Assembly (NCBI GenBank): GCA_947564305.1
Contig: CANOBT010000069.1
Coordinates: 1-29,491, forward strand
From: an uncultured Lachnospiraceae bacterium
Lineage (GTDB): Bacteria; Bacillota_A; Clostridia; Lachnospirales; Lachnospiraceae
Reading direction: 5' to 3'
Length of the DNA stretch: 29,491 bases
Part shown: in pieces, positions 1 to 7,525 of the stretch
Position numbering within the stretch: position 1 is the first letter of the stretch
Layout: the number at the start of each line of letters is the position of its first letter
The notes under the pieces: generated by a model
Told to the model about the DNA's origin: nothing
The model's input: the letters and a program-made list of their open reading frames with translations, nothing else
Database searches by the model: none
Program-made: the position numbers and the translations under genes

Positions 1-54
1 TATTAAATCTTTAATGAATACTTACTGATTTTAAAGGTATAAATTTTTAAAAGT

Positions 55-96
55 TAGCAGGGGCTGCTATCCGTGGTATAATAAGTTATAGAGTAA
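55..96 (+). promoter_or_regulatory. Small hairpin and -10-like box before the IS1182-type transposase fragment
   Basis: A 6-bp perfect inverted repeat (TAGCAG/CTGCTA around GGG, 55-69) is followed by TATAATAAG at about 78-86. This looks like the end region and promoter of the insertion sequence whose transposase fragment follows. No clear -35 box is visible, and the outer IS end cannot be placed because the window starts here. Confidence 0.3.
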
Positions 97-111
97 CTTA
101 AAACACACTAA

Positions 112-330
112 AAATATACTGAATTCGGCGAGCCTTATCAACTGGTTTTGCCATTAAGTTTGAAAGGTCTGGTTCCTAACGATTATTCTGTCAGACTGCT
201 GAGCCACGAACTGGAGGAATTAGATTACACTTTGCTGTATCAGACATACTCTGCCAAAGGCAGAAATCCAGCAGTTGGTCCTAAGGCCATGTTTAAAATC
301 CTAATCTATGCTACTCACAAAATATTTACT
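112..330 (+). pseudogene. IS1182-type transposase, N-terminal fragment
   Basis: The reading frame is open from 112 after a stop at 109. It carries the opening typical of IS1182-family transposases: GLVPNDYSVRLLSHELEELD, then LLYQTYSAKGRNPAVGPKAM and FKILIYA. Only about 60 residues of a protein usually 450-550 aa long remain. After ILIYA one base seems to be missing: the +1 frame continues YSQNIY, as expected for the family, and then the sequence changes into the antisense of the neighbouring methyltransferase. No ATG is present; TTG at 148 is the only start-like codon, so the true start may lie upstream of a lesion. This is a dead remnant fused to the end of the defence operon, best explained by IS insertion followed by an IS-adjacent deletion. 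Confidence 0.75.
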
Positions 331-510
331 GTCTCTGCCACTCCCGCATCGAAGATCAAGGATTCTCCCCCCCCCTGAAGTAATACGCTTCTCAAAAATC
401 CTATATAATTTTGAAACATCCGCATGAATCGTCAAATCAATAAATTTCTGTGCATGTTCATCATAGTATTTTACAGTTTCATCTAAATCATATCTGCACT
501 TATCTTCCAT
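325..510 (-). pseudogene. Truncated class I SAM-dependent methyltransferase, N-terminal part
   Basis: About 62 residues resemble the start of a small SAM methyltransferase. A leading YYDEHAQKFIDLT segment is followed by the SAM-binding motif I region ILDLRCGSGRDSKYF at residues 49-63. The normal motif is DLGCGSG, so the first glycine is an arginine here. The gene then ends at the junction with the IS1182 remnant; the last residues before the stop at 301 come from that element. The ATG at 510 lies inside the last codons of the HNH gene (28-bp overlap), so the two were probably translationally coupled and the methyltransferase was once the last gene of the operon. With most of the Rossmann fold lost, it cannot be active. 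Confidence 0.7.
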
Positions 511-1685
511 GTATCGTACCCCTGCAAGCGTGCTGCCTCGTAAATCGGCTTCATGTTATGTTCCAATATATTCACAAACTGAACTTTAGAATTCCCCGGT
601 ATGTACAAAGCTTCCAATGCCCATATCGCATTTAAATTATTTCTGCGACATTTATTGAATTTCTTTTCCAAGATCTCCGACTGCGCCGTTCTCTCCCTTG
701 GAAAAATCAAGCCATACAAATAAAACTGGTATTCCGCAAAAGGGACAAAGAGTTCATCCCAGGAAGGCAGTTTATTGTTCTTACTGGAGTTCAAGAACCT
801 TCTCATCGGCGTAAGGTTCCACAGCTCGTCATTTGAAATGTATGATCTTGGGACAAAGTGATCGATAGACAGATCTTCAATCAGGATATCTTTCCCTGTA
901 TAAATCTCTTTTATGGGCTTTCCGGTGATCTCTGCCACCGTCTTCCACAGATCACGCGCCTGCTCCAGCTTTCTAAGTTCTTCATTTTCCGGACAAATCT
1001 TATATATAATCCCGGGAACGCCCGGGTTTTTATCCTGAAGAAATTGTGCCTTATTGTATTGCACCCAGCTTCTGATCACAGTGTAATTCTTGATCAGAAG
1101 CTTCCTCCAATGCGGATTCATTCGCACTTTTTTCTGGAGACCAATCCCGTCCAAAATTGTATAGAACAGGTTTTCATCCCCTGATAGCTTGTCCATATAT
1201 GCAATTAGCCTTGTCCGCTGATCCTTCTTTATATAGAAAAGCCCCTCTTCCAGGCCCTCAGTATCAAAAAAAGGATACAACAGCTTATATGGGACATAAT
1301 CAGTTAATCTGCATTTGTCTTTTTTCAGTTCCAACTCACACTCTTTTATGGCTTGCTTCAACTCATCCTTAGAAGGATTCTGGGACAATCCCGTGGTCAT
1401 GGCATTCAACGTGTTAATGGCGTGCTCCAGATAATTCTCGGCATTTCCGTTCACAGTTGGTCCGAGTCTGAGATGATAGTGCGTAACCGTATGCCAGGCT
1501 TCGCAAATCATCTCATCTATGATTTCTTCAAATGTCAGATCCTCTTCAGACGCTAACGACAAATTTAGGATCGCCTCAAACCAGTAAAACTTATAACTTT
1601 GTGCCTTGTCGTTGAACATACGGGCAAACTTGTCTGTATCCAGATTATTCTCATATACTATTTCGAGGTGAAGTTCTTGATCCAT
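483..1685 (-). CDS. HNH endonuclease, phosphorothioation-island associated
   Basis: This 400-aa protein has an HNH nuclease core near the centre-right: DHFVPRS at 275-281, then N290 and the NSSKNNKLP segment at 299-307. This is the His-Asn-Asn/Lys layout that binds the metal in HNH (beta-beta-alpha-Me) enzymes. The N-terminal part (SYKFYWFEAILNL, 30-42) is the helical region seen in a group of Firmicute HNH proteins; I know no assigned role for it. The start ATG has GAGGGT immediately upstream and lies 16 bp after the dndA stop, so the gene is in the dnd operon. It may cut invading DNA lacking phosphorothioate, or act with the helicases upstream. That role is inferred from position only. Confidence 0.8.
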   Translation of the reverse strand: MDQELHLEIVYENNLDTDKFARMFNDKAQSYKFYWFEAILNLSLASEEDLTFEEIIDEMICEAWHTVTHYHLRLGPTVNGNAENYLEHAINTLNAMTTGLSQNPSKDELKQAIKECELELKKDKCRLTDYVPYKLLYPFFDTEGLEEGLFYIKKDQRTRLIAYMDKLSGDENLFYTILDGIGLQKKVRMNPHWRKLLIKNYTVIRSWVQYNKAQFLQDKNPGVPGIIYKICPENEELRKLEQARDLWKTVAEITGKPIKEIYTGKDILIEDLSIDHFVPRSYISNDELWNLTPMRRFLNSSKNNKLPSWDELFVPFAEYQFYLYGLIFPRERTAQSEILEKKFNKCRRNNLNAIWALEALYIPGNSKVQFVNILEHNMKPIYEAARLQGYDTWKISADMI

Positions 1686-1701
1686 ACCCTCTAATTCTCC
1701 G

Positions 1702-2850
1702 TTATTTCATTTGCTTTGCCACATTAATCAAACCTTGAAAACTATCCAATACATCATCTGTATTCACACCATGCCCCCAACTGATTCTTACAGAACTTTC
1801 AATCTGATCCTCCGGAATTCCCATGGCTAATAAAACATAACTTGGAGAATAGCTTTGAGATGTACAGGCCGACCCATTTGATACGCTGCAAAATTGTTTT
1901 GCAGATATCATCAATGCTTCAGATGATACTCCCTCAATACATATACTTAGGGTGCCGGGTACACAGTAATCCTGGTCACCATTAATATGATATGTTAGTC
2001 CAGACTCACTCAATATGGACAAAATACTGTTCTTGATCCTCTTTGCCTGCTCGTTATCAAATCTGTACTCCGCCTCCGCCAACTCACAGGCTTTTCCACA
2101 TCCCGCAACCAGAGCAACTGGTATTGTCCCCGGCCTGATTCCGTGCTCCTGCTGCCCTCCGTACATAATCGCTTTTAGCGGCGGAAGCTTATAAGATTTC
2201 CTTCTTAACACCAAAGCGCCTACACCCTGCGGTCCCTGCAGCTTATGCCCACTAAAGGAGAGCATGTTATATTTCAGATCTTTTAGTTCCTCAACCAGCT
2301 TTCCACAGCTTTGGGTCGCATCGACATGAAAAAGAATGCCTCTTTTGCTAAGTTCCTCTCCGATCTCCTGCACTGGTTGGATCATGCCAGTTTCGTTATT
2401 TACATGCATCACGCTGACTACAAGCGTCTGATCCGTAACCCTATCCAGAATGTCTTCCACTTTTACTCTGCCTGACAAATCTGGAACTACAAAATCCACA
2501 CTGAATTTCTCTTTTTCAAGATGCTTTATCGACTCCAATACCGCTTTATGCTCAATAGCCGTTGTTACAATATGTTTTTTGCCGCTTTTTTCAGCATATT
2601 CTCTCAGCCCTAGAATTGCGATATTGTTGCTTTCAGTGGCACCACTGGTAAAAAAAACTTCATCTGACTTTACTCCAAGCAACCTAGCAACCTGTTTTCT
2701 TGCGGTTTCCACAACATTGCGTGCATCCTCGCCAAATATATGTGTTCGGCTGTCTGCATTGCCAATATGATTTCTGTATACATCGATCATGCAATCAAGC
2801 ACCCGCTCATCGATGGGCGATGATGCATTATAATCCAGATAAACGCTCAT
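1702..2850 (-). CDS. dndA: Cysteine desulfurase DndA (IscS-like)
   Basis: This PLP enzyme takes sulphur from L-cysteine as a persulfide and hands it to DndC for phosphorothioate synthesis. At 382 aa it has the usual NifS/IscS length. The PLP lysine is in SFSGHK (K203), with H101 in the AIEHKA motif and D177 in FHVDATQ. The catalytic cysteine is C329 in SNGSACTSQS, the short-loop type expected for this class. It starts 2 bp after the dndE stop. A host IscS can replace DndA in some dnd loci, but here the gene is intact and within the operon, in the order C-D-E-A. It could be mistaken for a housekeeping desulfurase if its neighbours were ignored. Confidence 0.9.
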   Translation of the reverse strand: MSVYLDYNASSPIDERVLDCMIDVYRNHIGNADSRTHIFGEDARNVVETARKQVARLLGVKSDEVFFTSGATESNNIAILGLREYAEKSGKKHIVTTAIEHKAVLESIKHLEKEKFSVDFVVPDLSGRVKVEDILDRVTDQTLVVSVMHVNNETGMIQPVQEIGEELSKRGILFHVDATQSCGKLVEELKDLKYNMLSFSGHKLQGPQGVGALVLRRKSYKLPPLKAIMYGGQQEHGIRPGTIPVALVAGCGKACELAEAEYRFDNEQAKRIKNSILSILSESGLTYHINGDQDYCVPGTLSICIEGVSSEALMISAKQFCSVSNGSACTSQSYSPSYVLLAMGIPEDQIESSVRISWGHGVNTDDVLDSFQGLINVAKQMK

Positions 2851-2852
2851 AG

Positions 2853-3236
2853 CTACGCCCCTTTGATTGCCAATGCTACAAGGTCATCAATGCTCTTTAT
2901 AAAACCGGTTCCTCCAAGATGCGCAATACCTCTCTCCATGTTCAAACGAAAATACTTCGTCACGGTATCATCATCTGTAGGAAGTTCCATCTTTATGCAC
3001 CACGCCTTTACCAATGCCTCATAAAGCTCATAGTATTCTCCACCAAACGTAAACCATGACATTTCCAGATTGCTGTCTGCCACGATCGGTACATCTGCCG
3101 GAATCGTATTCTCACTGAGCGAATAGCAAAGTGCCCACCTGCATAAAATATTCCAGTTTTTAATCCCGGTCTTTCCCTTCAACCTGGATAATTGTTCTTT
3201 TGCTTTTTGGGAAAGACGCACCTGCTTCATGATCAT
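2853..3236 (-). CDS. dndE: DNA sulfur modification protein DndE
   Basis: This 127-aa protein is close to the usual DndE size (about 110-130). It has the RLSQKAKEQLSRLKGKTG start and the conserved NWNILCRWALCYSL helix (27-40), followed by FTFGGEYYELYEALVKAW. DndE is known to form a tetramer that binds nicked DNA and is needed for sulphur insertion. The start ATG overlaps the dndD stop (ATGA). A second ATG two codons later (ATGATCATG) could also be used. C-terminal IERGIAHLGG-like residues (MERGIAHLGG) match the family. Confidence 0.92.
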   Translation of the reverse strand: MIMKQVRLSQKAKEQLSRLKGKTGIKNWNILCRWALCYSLSENTIPADVPIVADSNLEMSWFTFGGEYYELYEALVKAWCIKMELPTDDDTVTKYFRLNMERGIAHLGGTGFIKSIDDLVALAIKGA

Positions 3237-5185
3237 ATCTTCGCTCCAATCAAATACCCTTTTTGTATAGATGTACTTCTTGTCACCTCATCATAATTCA
3301 AAGTGAACTCATCACCTATATTATCCTTCATCAAATTATAATATCCTTCATCAATCTCTGAATCCGTAGATAATATGATCGTCTGCTCCCCGGCATTCGG
3401 AAAATATGTTGTAATCAGCGCTGTCCTGTGCTGGGAATCCATACGAGACAGTGGAGTGTCTATGATCACAGGTAGCTTCTTCTTCGAGCATATTGCAAGC
3501 GCCCAAAGTATGGAAATAACCATAAGCTGCTTTTCTCCCGCAGACAGCGAATCCCTAGGAATTTCACTTTCATCTTCTGATAAACATTTCCAGTCAAGTG
3601 TTTCTGGATCCATCTCAATCTTACGGATCAGATTCTTCTTGTTCGCAAGTTTCAAATAACACTCCGTTATGGTTGAAGCAAGCAAATCTGTTTTTCTTTT
3701 TTGAAGTTCTACACGATATCTTTTTATGATATCTAGTGCCATGTTAGAATATTTTGATATCCTGTCTGCGCTGTCCCTTACTTCTGCTGTAGCCAGATAC
3801 GCTTCCACCCTCTTGTTAAAATCAAAAGTGGCAGCAATCATCCTGGCGTTAATGTTGCTTCGTTTTTGCTCTAATTCGGCGAGTTTAATCTGATCATCAA
3901 TAATTTTCTGTTCTGCCTTCTTTATTTTTTTATAAATATCCTGTAATTCCTGATCGTTGATATCAAGCGAGAGATAACTGTCCAGTTCATCAATCTGCTT
4001 CTCTATCTTTACCTTCTTCTTCAGAATTTCTTTTCCTTCCTGTCCAGTATGCTGAAGCTTCCCCTCTACAAGGTTATTGACTTGAAACAACGCCTGCTCT
4101 GACAGTTCGTAAACTATTGGAACCTGATTATCTTCTGTACGTTGTTTTACGTAAGCAAGAAAATTCTCTCCCGTCTTCCTGTCACCCGAATACCCGGACA
4201 TAAAATCCAAAAAGAAATTGCTTAACTGATGAACAGACTCTTGCATCACCGCACTTGTATGTTCATCTGTTGCTTGAAGCTTAATCTCTGACAAAAGGTC
4301 TTCCACAAGTAACAGTGGGAGAGTCTCTGCTGTCAATCCATATAATCGCTCATTTTCCTTTGATAGTTCCGCCTCCAAAATCCCATGTTTTTTCAGTAAT
4401 TCCTGTCTCTTGTTAACGACATCTCCACCCTTTGCAGTATATCGCTTGTGCAAAGACTCCAGGGCATCATTATCCTTTAGCAGTTTCGCACTCGCCTTCT
4501 CCAATTTCTGGTCTGCTTCTTTCAGTTCTTCCCGGGCAAGGTCCTTTTCTCCTCTCAATTTCTGTATTTCTCCTGCAGAAACATCCTGCACTCCGATCTT
4601 ATTTACCTTTTTCAAATTGCGCATAATGTCATTGCTTAACACATCAAGTACTGTTATTCCAAGCATAGATCGGATCGAATCCTTTAATTGTTCATTTGTC
4701 CGGTCAACGGCAAGCTCCGCAATCTGTTCTCCATCAAAGAAAAAGAAACTGGACAAAGCGCTAGGCAAAATATTTTCCACAAACATCAACCAGTTATTTG
4801 TAAGAAAATCGTTATATTCTCCGTCTTTATACACCGAAATCTGCTCTTTCATCCGCTTGCTTGTGGTGCTCCATGCCCTTTGGATCTTATAGTTTTCACA
4901 AATGCCGTTATTCGTTTCAAATTCAAGCGTCACGCTGCATGTATCATCACTGGCTCCCCTGTTTACAAAAGATCTTAAATATCCGGAATACGATTTGTGC
5001 GCACTTTCGGAGTACGCAAAAGAGTTTTGACCATATAGCGCCAATAAAACGGCTTCCAAAAAAGTCGTTTTCCCCCGACCATTCATGCCGCCAATCAGAA
5101 CAATGGGTTTATTTCCTTCAAAAGCAAACTCGTTGTCTCCGGCATAGACACCAAAATTATGAAGTTGAAGCTTCTTTATGATCAT
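3233..5185 (-). CDS. dndD: DNA sulfur modification protein DndD, SMC/Rad50-like ATPase
   Basis: This 650-aa ABC-type ATPase has SMC/Rad50 architecture. Walker A GGMNGRGKTT is at 32-41, a Q-loop-like DGEQIAEL follows, and a long central coiled coil spans roughly 200-500. The ABC signature LSAGEKQ is at 547-553 and Walker B LPVIIDTPLSRMD at about 571-583. DndD is thought to supply ATP-driven DNA handling during phosphorothioate insertion with DndC and DndE. No CxxC zinc hook is visible at the coiled-coil tip, so this is DndD rather than Rad50/SbcC. The start ATG lies 3 bp after the dndC stop, with GGTGAGGAG inside the dndC end as ribosome site. Confidence 0.93.
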   Translation of the reverse strand: MIIKKLQLHNFGVYAGDNEFAFEGNKPIVLIGGMNGRGKTTFLEAVLLALYGQNSFAYSESAHKSYSGYLRSFVNRGASDDTCSVTLEFETNNGICENYKIQRAWSTTSKRMKEQISVYKDGEYNDFLTNNWLMFVENILPSALSSFFFFDGEQIAELAVDRTNEQLKDSIRSMLGITVLDVLSNDIMRNLKKVNKIGVQDVSAGEIQKLRGEKDLAREELKEADQKLEKASAKLLKDNDALESLHKRYTAKGGDVVNKRQELLKKHGILEAELSKENERLYGLTAETLPLLLVEDLLSEIKLQATDEHTSAVMQESVHQLSNFFLDFMSGYSGDRKTGENFLAYVKQRTEDNQVPIVYELSEQALFQVNNLVEGKLQHTGQEGKEILKKKVKIEKQIDELDSYLSLDINDQELQDIYKKIKKAEQKIIDDQIKLAELEQKRSNINARMIAATFDFNKRVEAYLATAEVRDSADRISKYSNMALDIIKRYRVELQKRKTDLLASTITECYLKLANKKNLIRKIEMDPETLDWKCLSEDESEIPRDSLSAGEKQLMVISILWALAICSKKKLPVIIDTPLSRMDSQHRTALITTYFPNAGEQTIILSTDSEIDEGYYNLMKDNIGDEFTLNYDEVTRSTSIQKGYLIGAKI

Positions 5186-5188
5186 GTG

Positions 5189-6685
5189 TTACTCCTCACC
5201 ATCCTCAAACTCGGATTCAGCAGTCTGGTAATCAAGGAACTTTTCATTGTATTTTCCGCCATGCTCCTTTTTTCTTGTCATCATATCCGAATAGAACTGT
5301 GTGGCATCCTCTTCATTCTTATAGAACGTCCTGCAGACCGTATTTCTGATGTTATCCAGAATGTCCTTTCTCTGGCTCACACCAATTGCCTTATTCTCGT
5401 AATCAATCAAGGTATACATCATCTCAAATATCAATTCTTCTTCCGGATACATCTGATTACATATTTTTTCCAGTATTTTCCATTCTTCTCTACTGAAATT
5501 GTCATTATGGATCCAGTCCGGATCATCAAAAACTTTGCCGGTCACTTCTTCATAAATCACAGGCAGAGAATCATCAAATTCATGCTTTTCATTCACCCAT
5601 ATTCTGCGTATAGCCCGCAGCTCCTGTACCCGGATCAACTCCAAATCTCGAAAATCCTCTGAACCTTTTTCATTTATATCCCGCTGTATTTCCAGTAATC
5701 TTTTCAGCCAATGCTCCCTAATTTCCTTTTTATACGGACCATGAAACAGTTTTCCGTAATTTCCCTGAAGATTGCCTTTCATTCTCCGGAAGCTCCTTCG
5801 TTCCCGGTCTCCTTCTTCATTGCCAAATTCATTTCTAAATTCCAACAGCGGTGTCATCCACTCTTTTTCCTGATCATTGGCAATCATGGCTTCCATTGAT
5901 TTATCCTTTTCCACCATTGTACATACCCAGCAGCCAAACCGACTCTTCCCGCAAGATGGCGTTGATTTGTCAATCTGCATCGGACACTCGTTATCGGCTG
6001 TGGCACCCCTATACATAATAAGCAAATCCATGTTTGAATAGCCCCAAGGGTTCTTATACTGCATCAAAAACGCCCATACATCATCATCTGACCAATCTTC
6101 CATGGGTGAAAATACCAATTCATTGGCAAGGGTTGGATTCGGACTGAGCAGTTCTCTGACTCTCTTCTTTTCAAGATTAGTCATTGTTCTGTTTCTTCTG
6201 GAACTTTCCTGTTTTCTGGTACCGAGAACCAATATAATCTCCCCGTGCTCTGCAATCTTGCTTCGAATAAAATTATTGACAGGCTGGATCTTTAATCTGT
6301 CGGTACACCAGCGATATTTCATACGTGGAAACGGATACCCTCTTCCAAGCAGATTCACCCAAAAAGTGTTGTTATAATCCGGTATTAATCGAATCGGGGC
6401 AAACGGCAGACCTTTTTTATCCGCTTCTTCCTTCATCTGCTCTAATGATTTTTCCACCCACTTTGATACAATCGGCGACTCCACCAGCGTATCTGTATTC
6501 ATTACATGAATCGGCTTATTCCTTTCGCTTTGCGGTAGTTTATCAATCGCCATCCACACAAGCTGAACAGCCGCTGTACTGTCCTTTCCCCCGGAATACC
6601 CAATCATCCATGGAATATCATCCGCCAGATACAGATTTTGTATCGTAACAATCAAGCCATCTATCAGTTCCTTTGTTAGTGCCAT
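5189..6685 (-). CDS. dndC: DNA phosphorothioation enzyme DndC (PAPS-reductase-like)
   Basis: This is the ATP-pyrophosphatase-fold enzyme thought to activate the DNA backbone for sulphur transfer from DndA. The P-loop SGGKDST is at 31-37, and RWCTDRLKIQPV at 125-136 and LGTRKQESSRR at 154-164 are family motifs. Four cysteines, C234, C245, C252 and C255 (ECP, PSCG, GCWVC), match the iron-sulphur set of DndC. Length 498 aa is normal. It is preceded by a 156-bp gap with a promoter, a hairpin and an 11-codon upstream ORF, so the modification genes can probably be transcribed apart from the effector genes. The ribosome site before ATG 6685 is weak, which fits coupling to the upstream ORF. Confidence 0.94.
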   Translation of the reverse strand: MALTKELIDGLIVTIQNLYLADDIPWMIGYSGGKDSTAAVQLVWMAIDKLPQSERNKPIHVMNTDTLVESPIVSKWVEKSLEQMKEEADKKGLPFAPIRLIPDYNNTFWVNLLGRGYPFPRMKYRWCTDRLKIQPVNNFIRSKIAEHGEIILVLGTRKQESSRRNRTMTNLEKKRVRELLSPNPTLANELVFSPMEDWSDDDVWAFLMQYKNPWGYSNMDLLIMYRGATADNECPMQIDKSTPSCGKSRFGCWVCTMVEKDKSMEAMIANDQEKEWMTPLLEFRNEFGNEEGDRERRSFRRMKGNLQGNYGKLFHGPYKKEIREHWLKRLLEIQRDINEKGSEDFRDLELIRVQELRAIRRIWVNEKHEFDDSLPVIYEEVTGKVFDDPDWIHNDNFSREEWKILEKICNQMYPEEELIFEMMYTLIDYENKAIGVSQRKDILDNIRNTVCRTFYKNEEDATQFYSDMMTRKKEHGGKYNEKFLDYQTAESEFEDGEE

Positions 6686-6695
6686 ACCTATAATC

Positions 6696-6731
6696 TCACT
6701 CTCTGATGCATTCTTTCAATGCTTCCTCCAT
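6696..6731 (-). other. Possible 11-codon leader ORF ahead of dndC
   Basis: An ATG with a good ribosome site (AGAGGAAC, 5 bp upstream) opens a reading frame MEEALKECIRE that stops 10 bp before the dndC start. DndC itself has only a weak site, so ribosomes finishing this ORF could re-initiate on dndC. Whether the peptide is made is unknown. Confidence 0.35.
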
Positions 6732-6761
6732 ATAATGTTCCTCTGTTGTCTTTTAATCGCC

Positions 6762-6811
6762 AAGTAAAAGAAAACGCCACGCTTAAGCATATACGTAAGC
6801 ATAACGTTTTC
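6762..6811 (-). terminator. Hairpin plus T-tract between effector and modification genes
   Basis: The minus strand folds into a stem of about 16 bp with three G-U pairs (arms GAAAACGTTATGCTTA and TAAGCGTGGCGTTTTC, 10-nt loop), followed by TTTTACTT. This is the form of an intrinsic terminator and would end or reduce transcription from the effector genes. It overlaps the -10 box of the dndC promoter, so the same inverted repeat could also be an operator. Confidence 0.6.
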
Positions 6812-6826
6812 CTCCCCCCTTGTCAA
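6798..6826 (-). promoter_or_regulatory. Predicted sigma-A promoter of dndCDEA
   Basis: A perfect -35 TTGACA (6821-6826) is spaced by 17 bp from TATGCT (6798-6803). The octamer TATGCTTA occurs twice in direct orientation, 4 bp apart, once at the -10 box and once just after it. This is the strongest promoter-like site within the gene train and lies upstream of dndC. Confidence 0.6.
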
Positions 6827-6841
6827 TTCCCGATCCGATAT

Positions 6842-7525
6842 TCAGCTCTTGAAATTAATCTCAAATTTATCATCAAGACCTTCCATTTTGATCCATTCAA
6901 GAACAGCGGAACTCACATCCGTAAGCCGGGCTTTTTTGTTGGCCACTTTGGCAATAAAGGCTTTGACCTCATCACTTAAATTCAGTTTTTCTTCCAGCTC
7001 ATCAATCTGATCTATCGATTCCTTAAGAAGAGACAGTCTGGTATGTACACCATCATCAGAAAAGGTTAAGCCTACCCATTCGCTGCCTCCTGTTATATTC
7101 GCTTTAATGTAAGCGATCATATCCGGATTTCCCGCCAGATTCCCCAGTGTATCCAGTTTCGAGAGACTGGTCTTTGTCTTCTTCTGATGATAGGCTTTCC
7201 ATTCCTTTGCAAGGCCTGGATTTACTTTTCTGGTAATCTGCTGACGCACCCCTGTCAAAATATCTGCGTCCACCACCCCCGCAGTAACAACATCATTCAG
7301 TTTTTCCATACAATCTTCCAGACACTGAACGGTCTCACTTGTGACCGTATAGTCCATTGTTTTTACAGTCCTATGAAGCTTATTTACGGTATTAAAAAAA
7401 TCTGCCACTACAGTCTTGTAGTCGTCATCGTTCTTTGCTTTCTTCTCAGCATCCATTGCTGCATTTTCCACAATGTTCATATGCTTCATCTTTTTTATGG
7501 AACCATTGAGACTATCCATTAACAT
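6842..7525 (-). CDS. Unknown helical protein between DpdH-like and DndC
   Basis: I do not recognise this 227-aa protein. It is rich in charged residues and predicted helical throughout, with no signal peptide, membrane segment, cysteine cluster or nucleotide-binding motif. Segments such as LLKESIDQIDELEEKLNLSDE suggest a short coiled coil near residues 160-185. Its start overlaps the end of the DpdH-like gene by 14 bp (GAGGTGAAGAAAG upstream; ATG 7519 is an alternative), so it is probably made in step with the ATPase and may bind it. It is the last gene before the promoter and hairpin in front of dndC. It could be an adaptor between the effector and modification halves, but nothing in the sequence proves that. 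Confidence 0.6.
   Translation of the reverse strand: MLMDSLNGSIKKMKHMNIVENAAMDAEKKAKNDDDYKTVVADFFNTVNKLHRTVKTMDYTVTSETVQCLEDCMEKLNDVVTAGVVDADILTGVRQQITRKVNPGLAKEWKAYHQKKTKTSLSKLDTLGNLAGNPDMIAYIKANITGGSEWVGLTFSDDGVHTRLSLLKESIDQIDELEEKLNLSDEVKAFIAKVANKKARLTDVSSAVLEWIKMEGLDDKFEINFKS

Noticed and set aside
4410..4892. 160-codon plus-strand ORF opposite dndD
   Set aside because: Antisense shadow of the coiled-coil region of dndD; its serine-rich product is what antisense coiled-coil codons give.
3233..5185. SbcC/Rad50 recombination ATPase
   Set aside because: No zinc-hook CxxC, no SbcD neighbour, and the gene is locked between dndC and dndE with translational coupling.
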